From Radiobacillus deserti (lineage in GTDB: Bacteria; Bacillota; Bacilli; Bacillales; Amphibacillaceae), in NCBI RefSeq assembly GCF_007301515.1, contig NZ_CP041666.1, forward strand, positions 3,286,001-3,350,000: 64,000 nucleotides of DNA, read 5' to 3'. The number at the start of each line of letters is the position of its first letter. The first letter of the stretch is position 1. This document shows, piece by piece, positions 17,917-28,917 of this stretch. Made by a program: the position numbers and the translations under genes. The notes beneath the pieces are model-generated. The model was not told where the DNA came from. It searched no databases and saw only the letters and a program-made list of their open reading frames with translations.

Positions 17917-19034
17917 TCTTTGTCAGGCCATTCCTTTCGGGGAATCTCCTTTTGGATGCCTCTTTCAATCAAACGTAAATATTGCTTATCCTTCGGTGCC
18001 GCAAAGGTTACGGCAATACCTGTTCCACCAGCACGCCCCGTTCTACCAATGCGGTGGATATACGTTTCTGAATCCTGTGGAATGTCATAATTAAACACAT
18101 GCGTGACCCCCTCAACATCCAGTCCACGCGCTGCCACATCCGTCGCAACTAAATATTGAATTTTCATATCTCGAAAACGTTGCATGACCTTTTCTCGCTT
18201 CGATTGGGATAAATCCCCATGGAGTTCGTCCGACAAAAAACCCATTCCCTGCAAAGCCGCATTCAATTTACTCGCTCTCCGCTTGGTTCGGCAAAAAATG
18301 ATCGCTAGAAACGGATGGAATTGGTGGAGAACTTCCGTTAGCTTTTGTTGTTTTTCACGGTCCGTTGTTTCGATTACCATCTGTTTGACTTCATCTAAGG
18401 TCACGTTCTTTCCTTTCGCGGTCACATATTCAGGCTTGTGCAAATATTGGTTCGCTAATGTCCGAACTTCTTTTGGCATCGTTGCAGAAAAAAGCATCGT
18501 CTGTCGCTCCTCCTTCAATAACCCCTCAATAGCCTCAACCTCTGGCAGAAAGCCCATGTGCAGCATTTGATCTGCTTCATCCAACACAAACATGGAAACA
18601 TCCGACAAGTCTACTGTTCCACGCCGTTGATGGTCTAACAGCCTTCCTGGTGTTGCCACAATAATATGTACCTGTTTTTGCAGCTTCTTTAATTGTGCTT
18701 CAATGTCTTGCCCTCCATATACGGCAAGACTGTTCACTTCAGGCTTTGTAATCAATAGCTTTTCTAGTTCGTTGGAGATTTGCAATGCTAGTTCTCTCGT
18801 TGGAGATAAAACGAGCGCCTGGATTGCTTCTACATTCGCATCTATTTTCTCAAGAATAGGCAATAAGAAAGCGAATGTTTTTCCTGTACCCGTCTGAGCC
18901 TGGGCCATTACATCTTTTCCTGCTAAAAGCTTAGGGATAGCTTGTATTTGAACAGGAGTAGGCTCGGTAATAGCTTGTTCTTTTAATTGTTTTACGATTG
19001 GTTCTGAAACCCCTAACTCTAAAAAGGATTGCAT
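17913..19034 (-). CDS. DEAD-box ATP-dependent RNA helicase (short, YfmL-like)
   Basis: This cytoplasmic RNA helicase has every family motif in order: Q motif PTPVQIQAIP, motif I AQTGTGKT, PTRELALQ, motif II DEAD, SAT, IIFCRTK, ATDVAARGLD and YIHRIGRTGRAG. At 373 residues it is only the two RecA domains, without the RNA-binding tail of DbpA/YxiN or the basic tail of CshA; B. subtilis YfmL has this size. I place the start at ATG 19032-19034 (MQSFLELGV), preceded by GAGGTG; the frame is open to 19046. YfmL acts in ribosome assembly, which is only suggestive here. Confidence 0.88.
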   Translation of the reverse strand: MQSFLELGVSEPIVKQLKEQAITEPTPVQIQAIPKLLAGKDVMAQAQTGTGKTFAFLLPILEKIDANVEAIQALVLSPTRELALQISNELEKLLITKPEVNSLAVYGGQDIEAQLKKLQKQVHIIVATPGRLLDHQRRGTVDLSDVSMFVLDEADQMLHMGFLPEVEAIEGLLKEERQTMLFSATMPKEVRTLANQYLHKPEYVTAKGKNVTLDEVKQMVIETTDREKQQKLTEVLHQFHPFLAIIFCRTKRRASKLNAALQGMGFLSDELHGDLSQSKREKVMQRFRDMKIQYLVATDVAARGLDVEGVTHVFNYDIPQDSETYIHRIGRTGRAGGTGIAVTFAAPKDKQYLRLIERGIQKEIPRKEWPDKE

Positions 19035-19143
19035 GGTACACCTCATTCCTAAAAATTAATATATATAGTTTGCACATTTTCCACAAAAATGTCATATTCT
19101 ATCAAAAATTATTATGCTAAGATGAAAAGGAAAATATTGAAGT

Positions 19144-19175
19144 TTATTCTAACACTTACTATGGTAATAGAATAA
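19144..19175. promoter_or_regulatory. Inverted repeat upstream of the 48-residue gene
   Basis: TTATTCTA (19144-19151) and TAGAATAA (19168-19175) form perfect 8-bp arms with a 16-bp gap, about 50 bp before the start codon. It could be an operator for the plus-strand small gene or for the divergent helicase gene. I do not recognise the regulator. Confidence 0.35.
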
Positions 19176-19223
19176 GTAAAGAATATACAATGTTAATGAG
19201 TTGAGTCTTCGGGAGGAATCTAT

Positions 19224-19370
19224 ATGAGGAAACTATTAATGGTTGTATTTCTTTTGTTGATTACTAGTTTCGGGATCATCGGTTATGTACAGACCCAAAT
19301 GGATTCAAACGTTAAAGTCGATCAAGAGACACATCATAATGAACAATCAGAATGGAACCAATCTTATTAG
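19224..19370 (+). CDS. Small single-span membrane protein of 48 residues
   Basis: An ATG at 19224 follows GGGAGG at ideal spacing and opens a 48-codon frame ending in TAG at 19368-19370. The product begins MRKLLMVVFLLLITSFGIIG, one membrane helix or uncleaved signal anchor, followed by a polar tail of about 26 residues rich in Q, N, E and H. A strong terminator follows ten bases later. Ribosome site, hydrophobic start and terminator together argue for a real gene. The function is unknown. Confidence 0.6.
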   Translation: MRKLLMVVFLLLITSFGIIGYVQTQMDSNVKVDQETHHNEQSEWNQSY

Positions 19371-19406
19371 CAAAAAAAATAGAGGAAGCCTCCGCTTCCT
19401 CTTTCC
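19371..19406. terminator. Bidirectional terminator between the small gene and yocH
   Basis: AGAGGAAGC and GCTTCCTCT form a 9-bp stem with a four-base loop, with A-rich sequence on the left and TTTCC on the right. The T tract is best for the minus-strand yocH transcript. Confidence 0.85.
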
Positions 19407-19408
19407 TA

Positions 19409-20155
19409 TTACCCTAGTATTTGGACATTGACAGTACGTACGCCCCATTCATATGCTTCTTTCTTCGTAGGTACGTGAATATCGATATGGTTACCATCAA
19501 TGGCACCTCCGATATCACCAGCTATGGCTTCTCCATAACCTTCTACATATACTCTAGTACCCAATGGAATGACATCTGGATCTACTGCGATTACTTTTGC
19601 ATTTCTATCTTTATTCAAGTTGATACCAGTATAAGTAATACCGGAGCAGCCTGTGCAATCGGCTGTATAAGCGGTTGCCTTTACGGTCAATTCACGTATA
19701 ACCTCATGACCGGTTGATGTTGCAACAACCTCTGGCTTGGACTCCGTTGTTGTACTAGCAGTGGAAGCTGTTGTAGATTCTGTGGAACCTACTTCCTTGC
19801 CCTGCTCTTTAATCTTTAGCTTTTGACCTATCAAAATTAGATCTGTGGACAAGCTATTCCATGTTTTGAGCTTATCTACCGTCACATTGTGATCTAGGGC
19901 GATATGACTTAATGTATCGCCTTTTTCTACGTTGTATATAATTTCGTTATTTATCTCTATCGTTTGCTTCGGATGAATGAGATCCGATTCTAGTTTGTTC
20001 CACTCCTTAATCTTTGAAACGGTTGTGTCATATGATTGGGCGATTTCCCAAAGACTATCTCCTTTTACAACTTGATAGTCTTCTGCAGATGCAGTGGTAG
20101 TTACTGTCCCGGTCAGAAAAAGGCCAAAGGCCAGTGATACCAATGTTTTTTTCAT
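19409..20155 (-). CDS. yocH: LysM and 3D-domain cell-wall protein (YocH-like)
   Basis: This secreted peptidoglycan-binding protein, probably a lytic wall-remodelling enzyme, has a cleavable signal (about 1-24, ending TASA), two LysM repeats (about 26-68 and 71-113, each with VxKGDxLxxIA), a serine/threonine linker and a C-terminal 3D domain. The 3D domain shows VDPDVIPLGTRVYVEG and GDIGGAIDGNHIDI, the aspartates that name the domain. The total of 248 residues is close to the size of YocH. In B. subtilis yocH is controlled by WalRK; I saw no convincing WalR box here. AAAGGAGGG precedes the ATG. Confidence 0.85.
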   Translation of the reverse strand: MKKTLVSLAFGLFLTGTVTTTASAEDYQVVKGDSLWEIAQSYDTTVSKIKEWNKLESDLIHPKQTIEINNEIIYNVEKGDTLSHIALDHNVTVDKLKTWNSLSTDLILIGQKLKIKEQGKEVGSTESTTASTASTTTESKPEVVATSTGHEVIRELTVKATAYTADCTGCSGITYTGINLNKDRNAKVIAVDPDVIPLGTRVYVEGYGEAIAGDIGGAIDGNHIDIHVPTKKEAYEWGVRTVNVQILG

Positions 20156-20404
20156 CTGTGTTTCCCTCCTTTTTTTCTGACAAGCCTTATCCTAACACAA
20201 GAAATAGAGTCCTGTGTTTACAATGAATTTAAGTATCTTTTACAAAGATTACGATTTTTGGATTGCCTGTCATATTTGTCATTCTGGGGCAATAATTACT
20301 AGATTTATACATGGATTCGTAATATTTTTTGTAGATTTTCTAATTTTGATAGAAAAGTAGGAGAAAATAATAGAAGGTTGGTACGAATAGACTAGTGGTT
20401 GATT
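20156..20404. other. Intergenic region between yocH and katX
   Basis: This A+T-rich stretch holds the yocH promoter region on the minus strand. Two TGTAAA words lie 22 bp apart on the minus strand but not in WalR spacing. Nothing else stands out. Confidence 0.4.
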
Positions 20405-20443
20405 AAAAAAAGCCATCTAACCCATGGGTTAGATGGCTTTTTG
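20405..20443. terminator. Terminator of the catalase gene (symmetric)
   Basis: AAAAAGCCATCTAACC and GGTTAGATGGCTTTTT are perfect arms around CATG-type centre, with T runs on both sides, so it can act in either direction. Confidence 0.9.
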
Positions 20444-20445
20444 GA

Positions 20446-22038
20446 TTAATACGGATCTGCGTCATGCCCCTCTTTTTTGGCATTCTCAATTGCATCAGTT
20501 GACTCGGTACTACCTAGTGGTGAGCCGCCTGATTTCGGCATCATGTTCTTTGCTCCCATCGCTAGGCCTTCCTTGACACGGCGTCCATACTCTTCATCAC
20601 ATTTCGTAAACAGGTCAATCATCTTGTCTTGGATTTCTTTGCGACATGGCAGGAGTCCAGCAACTAAGTTGTTAATAAGGTCCTCTTTTTCCCAATCCTC
20701 AAACGCACGATACGTCTCTCCAGCTTGCTTAAAATCATTCTTTCGTTCAATGGATTCTCGCACAAGCTTACCTTCTACGTGAGGTTGGTAATAGTCGTGA
20801 TCGCGGTTTACTTCTTCCAGTCCATTCATATTAGAAGGCTCATAATTCACATGCTTGTTTGGTCCCTTATCATTATGGTAGGCCATTTGACCGCCTTCTT
20901 GATTTGTACCAACATGCTTATTCGGCTTATTAATTGGAAGTTGCAAATAATTTGCCCCTACACGATACCGTTGTGTATCGGAATAAGAGAATGTTCTACC
21001 TTGTAACATCTTATCGTCAGAAAAATCCATGCCATCTACAAGAACACCTGTACCAAAGGCTGATTGTTCTACTTCATTATGGTAGTTTTCTGGATTCTTG
21101 TTTAATACCATTTTCCCAACTTTTAGAAACGGGAATTGGTCCTTTGGCCACAGTTTTGTATCATCTAATGGGTCAAAATCAAGTTCTGGGTGCTCTTCAT
21201 CGGTCATAATTTGGACATAAAGCTCCCATTCTGGATATTCTCCATCCTCAATCGCTTGGTACAAATCCTGGGTAGCGTGATTAGAACTCATAGATTGGAT
21301 TTTATCTGCCTCTTCTTGTGTTAGATTCTTAATACCTTGAACTGGCTCCCAATGATACTTCACAAGAAAGCTTTCATTCTTCTCATTTACCCAACGATAT
21401 GTATTTACACCCGAGCCTTGCATTTGTCGATAATTGGCTGGAATTCCCCATGGGGAGAAAACGAATGTAATCATATGCAATGCTTCGGGCGTATTGCTCC
21501 AAAAGTCAAAGGCACGCTCACTATCTTGCACATTCGTAATGGGATCAGGTTTTAAAGAATGGATTAAGTCCGGGAACTTAATAGCATCACGAATAAAAAA
21601 CACCTTTAAGTTATTGCCTACTAAGTCCCAATTTCCATCCTCTGTATAAAATTTCACTGCAAAGCCTCGTGGGTCACGTGCTGTTTCTGGAGATCCAGCT
21701 CCACCTATGACAGTTGAGAAACGAACGAACACGGGAGTTTTCTTTCCTTTTCCGGAAAAAACCTTTGCTCTCGTGTACTTCTCTACCGGTTCATCACCCG
21801 CAACACCATACGTTTCGAAATAGCCATGTGCACCCGCACCACGCGCGTGTACAACCCGCTCCGGAATACGCTCTCTATCGAAATGAGATATTTTTTCGAT
21901 AAATTCATAGTTCTCAAGCGTTGCTGGTCCTCGATTTCCTACTGTTCTTGTGTTTTGATTATTCTTTACTGGATGGCCTTGTCTCGTTGTGAGTGTTTTC
22001 TCATTTTCACCTTGCGAAAACTTTTTCTTTTCGTCCAA
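20446..22038 (-). CDS. katX: Haem catalase, KatX-like
   Basis: This is a monofunctional haem catalase that dismutates hydrogen peroxide. The 530 residues are intermediate between vegetative KatA (about 483) and large HPII types, and the N-terminal region ([35 protein letters not shown]) reads like spore catalase KatX of B. subtilis. The distal His lies in [14 protein letters not shown] (about 64-77) and the haem-facing Asn in [12 protein letters not shown]. The start is TTG at 22036-22038 behind GAGGAGGG. In B. subtilis katX is a forespore (SigF) gene; I could not identify a SigF or SigB promoter here, so spore expression is inferred by homology only. Confidence 0.82.
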   Translation of the reverse strand: MDEKKKFSQGENEKTLTTRQGHPVKNNQNTRTVGNRGPATLENYEFIEKISHFDRERIPERVVHARGAGAHGYFETYGVAGDEPVEKYTRAKVFSGKGKKTPVFVRFSTVIGGAGSPETARDPRGFAVKFYTEDGNWDLVGNNLKVFFIRDAIKFPDLIHSLKPDPITNVQDSERAFDFWSNTPEALHMITFVFSPWGIPANYRQMQGSGVNTYRWVNEKNESFLVKYHWEPVQGIKNLTQEEADKIQSMSSNHATQDLYQAIEDGEYPEWELYVQIMTDEEHPELDFDPLDDTKLWPKDQFPFLKVGKMVLNKNPENYHNEVEQSAFGTGVLVDGMDFSDDKMLQGRTFSYSDTQRYRVGANYLQLPINKPNKHVGTNQEGGQMAYHNDKGPNKHVNYEPSNMNGLEEVNRDHDYYQPHVEGKLVRESIERKNDFKQAGETYRAFEDWEKEDLINNLVAGLLPCRKEIQDKMIDLFTKCDEEYGRRVKEGLAMGAKNMMPKSGGSPLGSTESTDAIENAKKEGHDADPY

Positions 22039-22147
22039 AAAAATCCCTCCTCAGAAAATGTAACAAATGGTTCAGCTTAAAGGGAAAGGGAAACTTTCCC
22101 CTTCTCTTCCAACCATTTTTTCCTGTGAAGGGATTTTTATACTATAT

Positions 22148-23707
22148 TTATAGAACGACTTTCCAATTATAATTACAGGTTGCTTGTATCGTATTTCTTT
22201 TTAGTAAATAGTTCGCAATAAGTTCTGTCATATCAATCGGAATTTCTTTCACAACAGGTTTTCCACTATACATGTCAAAATTCCCAGCACCACCCGCACG
22301 GTAGTTGTTCATAACCACATCGTACTGGTTTGATAGGACCAGAGGCTTTCCTTGATAGAGCAGCTTCGTGATCCGCTCTCCGATAGGATTGGATACTTTT
22401 ATCTCGTACTCGATCCCTTCCCACATATCATAATTATAATGTTGTGGTTTGGGGTCAATAAACGACGGATTAACGCCAATTTTGCCATCCACAATCTTAA
22501 AGTAGCTTGCACTTTGTTCTAGTGCATCTTTAATATCTTGACCGGTAATGCGGATTACTTTTAACGTATTCGGATAGACATAATTTGAAACGATATCCCT
22601 CATCGTAACTTCATTGCCAAACCCCGGGGAATCATTGCTGAACAGAGATGTATTTGAAATATCCACTTCTGCCGCATCCATTTGCACCTTATTAATAAAC
22701 TCGATAATCGGGGTGTCTCTCATCCTTGTTTGCAACGGATCCACGATAGATAAGTCGCCATTTACTTTTCCAATTGGTGTATCCAACCATTGTTGAGTTT
22801 GATTTTCAAATTCTCCAATCATGCTTAAAACTTCTTGATCTGCAGGTAGCTTATCGACTTCGATAAGTGTAGATATGGCATCTAATAGAACATACTCATT
22901 CCCCATTTTTTCTAGAGTAATGCGGATTTCTCCAAGCTTTTGCCCATTATTGCTAGGTTGGATAATAGAGACCCCATTTACTTTTCCGACTAATGATCGG
23001 TGCTGATGTCCTGTTATTAAGATATCTAATCCTTCGATTTCCTGGCACATTTGATACCCTTGATTTTCCCCTGTTAACGGTTCCGTAGGTTCCCCTGTTT
23101 CCAAATCTCTCTCGAACCCACCGTGGTATGAGACAACCATGACATCCGGATTTTCTTCGGCTCTTATAAGTGAAACCCATTTTTTCGCCGTTTCTAACGC
23201 GTCTTTAAATTCTAGCCCTTGTATATGGTTCGGATCCTCCCAATTCGGTACATAATGAGTCGTAACCCCTAGAACGGCAACTTTAATTCCATCTAAGTCG
23301 AACACTTGATATGGCGTGCCAAATGCAGGCTGTTCTGTTTGTGCATCTATCACATTTGCGGATAACCACGGGAATTCCGATTGTTCCACTACTTTTTTCA
23401 AGTAATCTGTTCCGTAATTAAACTCATGGTTCCCAAAAACAGCTGCTTGGTATCCTAAAGCATTTGCCACTTCAATAATAGGGTTTTTAGAGTCTTTATG
23501 ATACTTTGCGTGATAATAAGTTAACGGACTACCTTGGACGAGATCACCGTTATCCAGCAACAAAACGGAGTGATGATTTCTCTGTTCTTTCATATATGTA
23601 GTTAATTTAGCTAAGCCTATTGGTTGATCCGAGCGATCACGATAATGAGTAGGATAAATATATCCGTGAATGTCACTCGTCGTAAGTATAACTATATCTT
23701 TTTTCAT
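22148..23707 (-). CDS. Cytoplasmic 5'-nucleotidase / 2',3'-cyclic phosphodiesterase-family metallophosphatase
   Basis: The 519-residue protein combines an N-terminal calcineurin-like metallophosphatase domain (TSDIHG about 10-15, DNGDLVQG, GNHEFNYG, SYHGGFERD, GHQHRS) with the C-terminal 5'-nucleotidase substrate domain (about 320-500, with RAGGAGNFDMYSG). It would release phosphate from nucleotides or cyclic nucleotides. No signal peptide is visible, unlike the secreted YfkN type. It is divergent from the phosphonate transporter and shares its 150-bp control region, so both may serve phosphorus acquisition. GGAGGG precedes the ATG. Confidence 0.85.
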   Translation of the reverse strand: MKKDIVILTTSDIHGYIYPTHYRDRSDQPIGLAKLTTYMKEQRNHHSVLLLDNGDLVQGSPLTYYHAKYHKDSKNPIIEVANALGYQAAVFGNHEFNYGTDYLKKVVEQSEFPWLSANVIDAQTEQPAFGTPYQVFDLDGIKVAVLGVTTHYVPNWEDPNHIQGLEFKDALETAKKWVSLIRAEENPDVMVVSYHGGFERDLETGEPTEPLTGENQGYQMCQEIEGLDILITGHQHRSLVGKVNGVSIIQPSNNGQKLGEIRITLEKMGNEYVLLDAISTLIEVDKLPADQEVLSMIGEFENQTQQWLDTPIGKVNGDLSIVDPLQTRMRDTPIIEFINKVQMDAAEVDISNTSLFSNDSPGFGNEVTMRDIVSNYVYPNTLKVIRITGQDIKDALEQSASYFKIVDGKIGVNPSFIDPKPQHYNYDMWEGIEYEIKVSNPIGERITKLLYQGKPLVLSNQYDVVMNNYRAGGAGNFDMYSGKPVVKEIPIDMTELIANYLLKRNTIQATCNYNWKVVL

Positions 23708-23776
23708 CTATTACCCTCCTGTATCGCCATTCATTTATAACATGTTGCAACAAATTTTAGCAAAATACTAAAAAAA

Positions 23777-23830
23777 TTAACATAAATTTACAAATAATTC
23801 ACTCTAACTTTACAATTGGCATGGTATATT
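23777..23830 (+). promoter_or_regulatory. Pho box and promoter of phnD
   Basis: Four PhoP-type hexamers, TTAACA (23777), TTTACA (23787), TTCACT (23798) and TTTACA (23809), are spaced 10, 11 and 11 bp, followed ten bases later by a -10 TATATT (23825-23830). No separate -35 is needed at such promoters. This is the classical B. subtilis PhoP arrangement of TTAACA-like direct repeats. Confidence 0.85.
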
Positions 23831-23875
23831 TATCGAGTGTTATAAATTTATTATTCAATGGGGGTTATTTTTCAC

Positions 23876-24809
23876 ATGTTAAAGAAATTTGCAACATTAG
23901 GTACAACTCTTGCTTTAACTGTTGGTATCATGAGTGCTTGTGGATCTGATGAAGGTCAGAATGCAGACGGCGGCAGTGACGCATATGTACCGGAAACTCT
24001 TACGGTTCAATTCGTTCCGTCACAAAACGCTGATACGCTTGAAGCGAAAGCAAAACCACTTGAAGGTTTACTAAGTGACGAACTAGGCATCCCTGTTGAA
24101 GTTAGCGTATCTACTAACTACAACACTATTATAGAAGCAATGGCTTCTAAAAAGGTAGACGTTGGTTTCTTACCTCCAACTGCGTATGTACTGGCGAAAG
24201 ATAAAGGTGCAGCTGAAGTTATTCTTCAAGCACAACGCTACGGAGTAGATGATGAAACTGGACAACCTACAGAAGAATTAGTAGATGGCTACAAATCTGA
24301 AATTATCGTAAAAGCAGACTCTGGAATTGACAGCCTTGAAGACCTTAAAGGTAAAAAGATTGCATTCCAAAGATGTAACTTCTTCCGCTGGTTATGTCTG
24401 GCCTGCAGCTGCATTAATGGATGTTGGTTTAGATCCATTACAGGATGTTGAAGCTGTTACAGTCAAGGGACATGACCAAGGTGTACTTGCTGTTCTTAAC
24501 GGGGACGTAGATGCAGCAGCCGTTTTCCAAGATGCTCGTAATCTCGTGTCTGGTGATTATCCAGACGTATTTAAGGATACTAAAGTGATTCACTTCACAG
24601 AATTCATTCCAAACGATACAATCTCTGTACGTTCTGACATGGACCAAGAGTGGGTTGATAAAATTACAGAAGCTTTCATTAACATTGGCAAAAGCGAAGA
24701 AGGACATGCTATCGTTAAAGAAATCTACACACACGAAGGATACGTAGAATCTCAAGATAGCAACTTCGATATCGTAAGGGAATACTCTGAAAAAGTGAAA
24801 ACAGAATAG
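23876..24809 (+). pseudogene. phnD: Phosphonate ABC transporter substrate-binding lipoprotein PhnD, frameshifted
   Basis: PhnD captures phosphonates (or phosphite) outside the membrane for PhnCE. The start is ATG 23876 (MLKKFATLGTTLALTVGIMS), with GGGGG upstream, and the lipobox IMSAC puts the lipid-anchored Cys at residue 23. The first frame runs through LKGKKIAFQ, then one extra A in the AAA at 24369-24371 shifts the frame. The correct continuation DVTSSAGYVWPAAALMDVG lies in the next frame and runs to 24809. Removing one A gives a normal protein of about 310 residues. Downstream genes are intact, so this is either a recent mutation or a sequencing error. Confidence 0.85.
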
Positions 24810-24840
24810 TATTTGACCTAAATGAACAATCGTACAAGTT

Positions 24841-24878
24841 ACAGCCAGTGTGCAATATGCACTGGCTGTGCTTTTATT
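24841..24878 (+). terminator. Hairpin terminator between phnD and phnC
   Basis: ACAGCCAGTG and CACTGGCTGT form a perfect 10-bp stem with a nine-base loop, then GCTTTTATT. Inside a transporter operon it would reduce expression of phnCEE relative to the binding protein. Confidence 0.75.
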
Positions 24879-24945
24879 CCTTTCATCGTCTCTTCAAAAG
24901 TACAACTATGATTTTCTCAAATTTAGACAAAGGTTGGTATGAAAA

Positions 24946-25725
24946 GTGATTGAATTCCAAAATGTCTCAAAGGTTTACCCAAATGGAACGCAAGGGTTGA
25001 AAGATATTAATGTAACCATTAATAAAGGTGAATTTGTTGTAATCGTAGGTTTATCCGGTGCGGGGAAATCTACATTTCTTCGTTCTATTAATCGTCTTCA
25101 TGAAATCTCTACTGGAAATATAGTAATAGGTGACCAATCCATAACAGAAGCAAGGGGTTCTGAACTAAGAAAAATCCGCCGGGATATCGGTATGATTTTC
25201 CAAAACTTTAACCTCGTGAAACGGTCTACTGTACTTCGCAATGTTTTATCCGGAAGGGTTGGCTATCACTCTACATTACGGACTCTTTTGGGAATGTTCC
25301 CTAGAAAAGACATGGAGCTAGCATTTGATGCACTAAAGCGTGTAAACATTTTAGAAAAAGCATACACTCGTTCTGACCAACTATCAGGTGGACAGCAACA
25401 ACGTGTATCGATTGCGCGTGCGTTAGCACAAGAAGCTAAAATTATTCTGGCGGATGAGCCAGTAGCTTCCTTAGATCCATTAACTACAAAGCAGGTGATG
25501 GATGATTTAAAGAAGATCAACCAGGAATTAGGGATCACTACAGTAGTTAACTTGCACTTTATCGATATCGCCAGACAGTACGCCACGAGAATTATCGGGC
25601 TTCAAGCAGGTGAAATCGTATTTGATGGACCAGTAGAAGAAGCTACGGATGAGCGCTTCTCTGAAATTTATGGACAACCTCTGGAAACAAAGACAGATGA
25701 ACCATCGGGAGCGTTGGAAACATGA
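24946..25725 (+). CDS. phnC: Phosphonate ABC transporter ATP-binding protein
   Basis: PhnC is the ATPase of the phosphonate importer at the inner face of the membrane. The 259-residue protein has Walker [10 protein letters not shown] (about 34-42), the Q-loop FQNFNL, the signature [15 protein letters not shown] and Walker [14 protein letters not shown]; the H-loop reads NLHFIDIA. Those features are typical of PhnC. The start is GTG at 24946 ([14 protein letters not shown]), with only a weak AAAGG site about 12 bases upstream. The stop overlaps phnE in ATGA. Confidence 0.92.
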   Translation: MIEFQNVSKVYPNGTQGLKDINVTINKGEFVVIVGLSGAGKSTFLRSINRLHEISTGNIVIGDQSITEARGSELRKIRRDIGMIFQNFNLVKRSTVLRNVLSGRVGYHSTLRTLLGMFPRKDMELAFDALKRVNILEKAYTRSDQLSGGQQQRVSIARALAQEAKIILADEPVASLDPLTTKQVMDDLKKINQELGITTVVNLHFIDIARQYATRIIGLQAGEIVFDGPVEEATDERFSEIYGQPLETKTDEPSGALET

Positions 25726-26513
25726 GTCCAATAAAAGAACAACAATTACCACAGCCTCCTAGTAAGTTAAAGCCTACTCTTACCTTAGTTCTCATCCTTT
25801 TAGCGATTTGGCTGAGTGCGATTAAAGCAGATGTCCGTATTAGTGAGTTTTTCTTAAGCTTCGGAAACATGTGGGAGCTTATTGCGCAAATGTTCCCACC
25901 AAACTGGGCATACTTCGACAATATTGTAGTCCCAATGTTAGAAACATTGCGTATGGCTGTTGTCGGAACAACGATTGGTGCCATTATTTCCGTTCCAATT
26001 GCACTATTTTCAGCAAGCAATTTGATTCAAACTCGTTGGATTCACTATCCAGTACGGTTCGTCTTAAATCTCATTCGTACGGTTCCGGAACTATTACTTG
26101 CAGCTATTTTTGTTGCGATTTTTGGTCTTGGACCATTGCCAGGTATTCTGGCTATATCTTTATTTTCAGTCGGTATCATCGCAAAGTTAACCTATGAATC
26201 AATTGAAGCGATTGACAAAGGCCCACTAGAGGCGATGACTGCTGTAGGAGCGAACAAAATTCAATGGATTGTGTTTGCCGTTATTCCACAGGTTGCTGCT
26301 TATTTCATTTCGTATGTCCTTTATACCTTTGAAGTGAACGTTCGTGCTGCCGCCATCTTAGGACTAGTTGGTGCTGGTGGTATCGGGCTTTATTATGACC
26401 ATACTCTAGGATTCCTAGAATACGATAAAACGAATATGATTATTATCTTTACACTTGTAGTTGTATTAATTATTGATTACATCAGTACCAAATTACGGGA
26501 GAAATTACTATGA
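25722..26513 (+). CDS. phnE: Phosphonate ABC transporter permease (first)
   Basis: This 263-residue inner-membrane permease has about six membrane segments and the EAA loop [20 protein letters not shown] (about 166-185) that docks the ATPase. [20 protein letters not shown] is a PhnE signature stretch. It overlaps phnC and the second permease by four bases each, so the three are co-translated. Confidence 0.92.
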   Translation: MSPIKEQQLPQPPSKLKPTLTLVLILLAIWLSAIKADVRISEFFLSFGNMWELIAQMFPPNWAYFDNIVVPMLETLRMAVVGTTIGAIISVPIALFSASNLIQTRWIHYPVRFVLNLIRTVPELLLAAIFVAIFGLGPLPGILAISLFSVGIIAKLTYESIEAIDKGPLEAMTAVGANKIQWIVFAVIPQVAAYFISYVLYTFEVNVRAAAILGLVGAGGIGLYYDHTLGFLEYDKTNMIIIFTLVVVLIIDYISTKLREKLL

Positions 26514-27310
26514 GTAGCACAACTATACCTACAAAGCCGAAAAAAAGAGTGTTTCTTCGTTGGATAGTCGGGATTTTATTAGCATTCATTTATATCTGGG
26601 CATTTTCCGGCGTGCCGATGGAAGGGTTTAAAGAAACTGCCGGTCAAGTGTCGAAAGCAATCATGTCTGGTTTATTCCATCCAGATTGGGATTACGTGTA
26701 CTTGCCTGAAGGAGAAGACTTGCTCCGCGGATTATTGGATACGTTAGCGATAGCAGTATTAGGGACATTTATCTCTGCATTTTTATGTATTCCATTTGCC
26801 TTCTGGGCAGCGAACAACATGACAAAAGGAGTAGCATTAACTGGTGTTGGGAAATTTATGCTGAGTTTTATTCGTACTTTTCCAGAACTGGTTATGGCAC
26901 TTCTTTTCATTAAAGTAGTTGGACCTGGTTCCTTCGCTGGTGTATTAGCATTAGGTCTTCACTCCATCGGGATGCTTGGGAAATTGTTCTCAGAAGAAAT
27001 TGAGAATATTGATTTAGGACCATCTGAAGCATTAACTGCAACTGGTGCGAGCCGTATGCAAACACTTTGGTTTGCGGTTATTCCACAGGTTTTACCTGGC
27101 TTCTTATCCTATACGTTATACCGATTCGAAATTAACCTCCGTGCCGCTACGATTTTAGGGATTATCGGTGCCGGTGGTATTGGTACTCCACTGATTTTTG
27201 CTCTACAGTCTCGTGATTGGGAGCGAGTTGGAGTCATTCTACTAGGAATCATTGTCATGGTTTCTATTGTAGATGTTATTTCCGGATATTTACGCAAGAA
27301 AGTCGTGTAA
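26510..27310 (+). CDS. phnE: Phosphonate ABC transporter permease (second)
   Basis: This second 266-residue permease is homologous to the preceding one; they probably form a heterodimeric channel. The EAA loop is ENIDLGPSEALTATGASRMQ (about 164-183), and FIRTFPELVMALLFIKVVGP matches the first permease. The operon ends with a strong terminator eight bases later. Confidence 0.92.
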   Translation: MSSTTIPTKPKKRVFLRWIVGILLAFIYIWAFSGVPMEGFKETAGQVSKAIMSGLFHPDWDYVYLPEGEDLLRGLLDTLAIAVLGTFISAFLCIPFAFWAANNMTKGVALTGVGKFMLSFIRTFPELVMALLFIKVVGPGSFAGVLALGLHSIGMLGKLFSEEIENIDLGPSEALTATGASRMQTLWFAVIPQVLPGFLSYTLYRFEINLRAATILGIIGAGGIGTPLIFALQSRDWERVGVILLGIIVMVSIVDVISGYLRKKVV

Positions 27311-27315
27311 CACCT

Positions 27316-27355
27316 AAAAACAGCAATTGGGTTGGGGACCCAATTGCTGTTTTTT

Positions 27356-27358
<3 letters not shown>
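27316..27358 (+). terminator. Terminator of the phn operon
   Basis: AACAGCAATTGGG and CCCAATTGCTGTT form a 13-bp stem followed by TTTTTCTATT. With A residues on the left it may also end the convergent glycosidase transcript, whose stop codon it overlaps. Confidence 0.9.
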
Positions 27359-28822
<1,464 letters not shown>

Positions 28823-28917
28823 TTATTGTAGCGGAAACTAGATTGAAAATGAAACAGGAACCACCCGAATTTTTCGAAAATTTAACAACAAAAAATAAAA
28901 ATAGGGATCTCTCCCGA

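Noticed and set aside
20220..20262. WalR box upstream of yocH
   Set aside because: Two TGTAAA words occur on the minus strand but 22 bp apart rather than as TGTWAH-N5-TGTWAH.
22039..22147. SigF or SigB promoter for the KatX-like catalase
   Set aside because: No GTTTAA/GGGTAT or SigF-type pair with correct spacing was found; the stretch is mainly a purine-pyrimidine inverted repeat.
24360..24380. Programmed frameshift in phnD
   Set aside because: The site CCAAAGATG is not a slippery heptamer and no internal ribosome-like stimulator or pseudoknot is evident; binding proteins are not known to use recoding.
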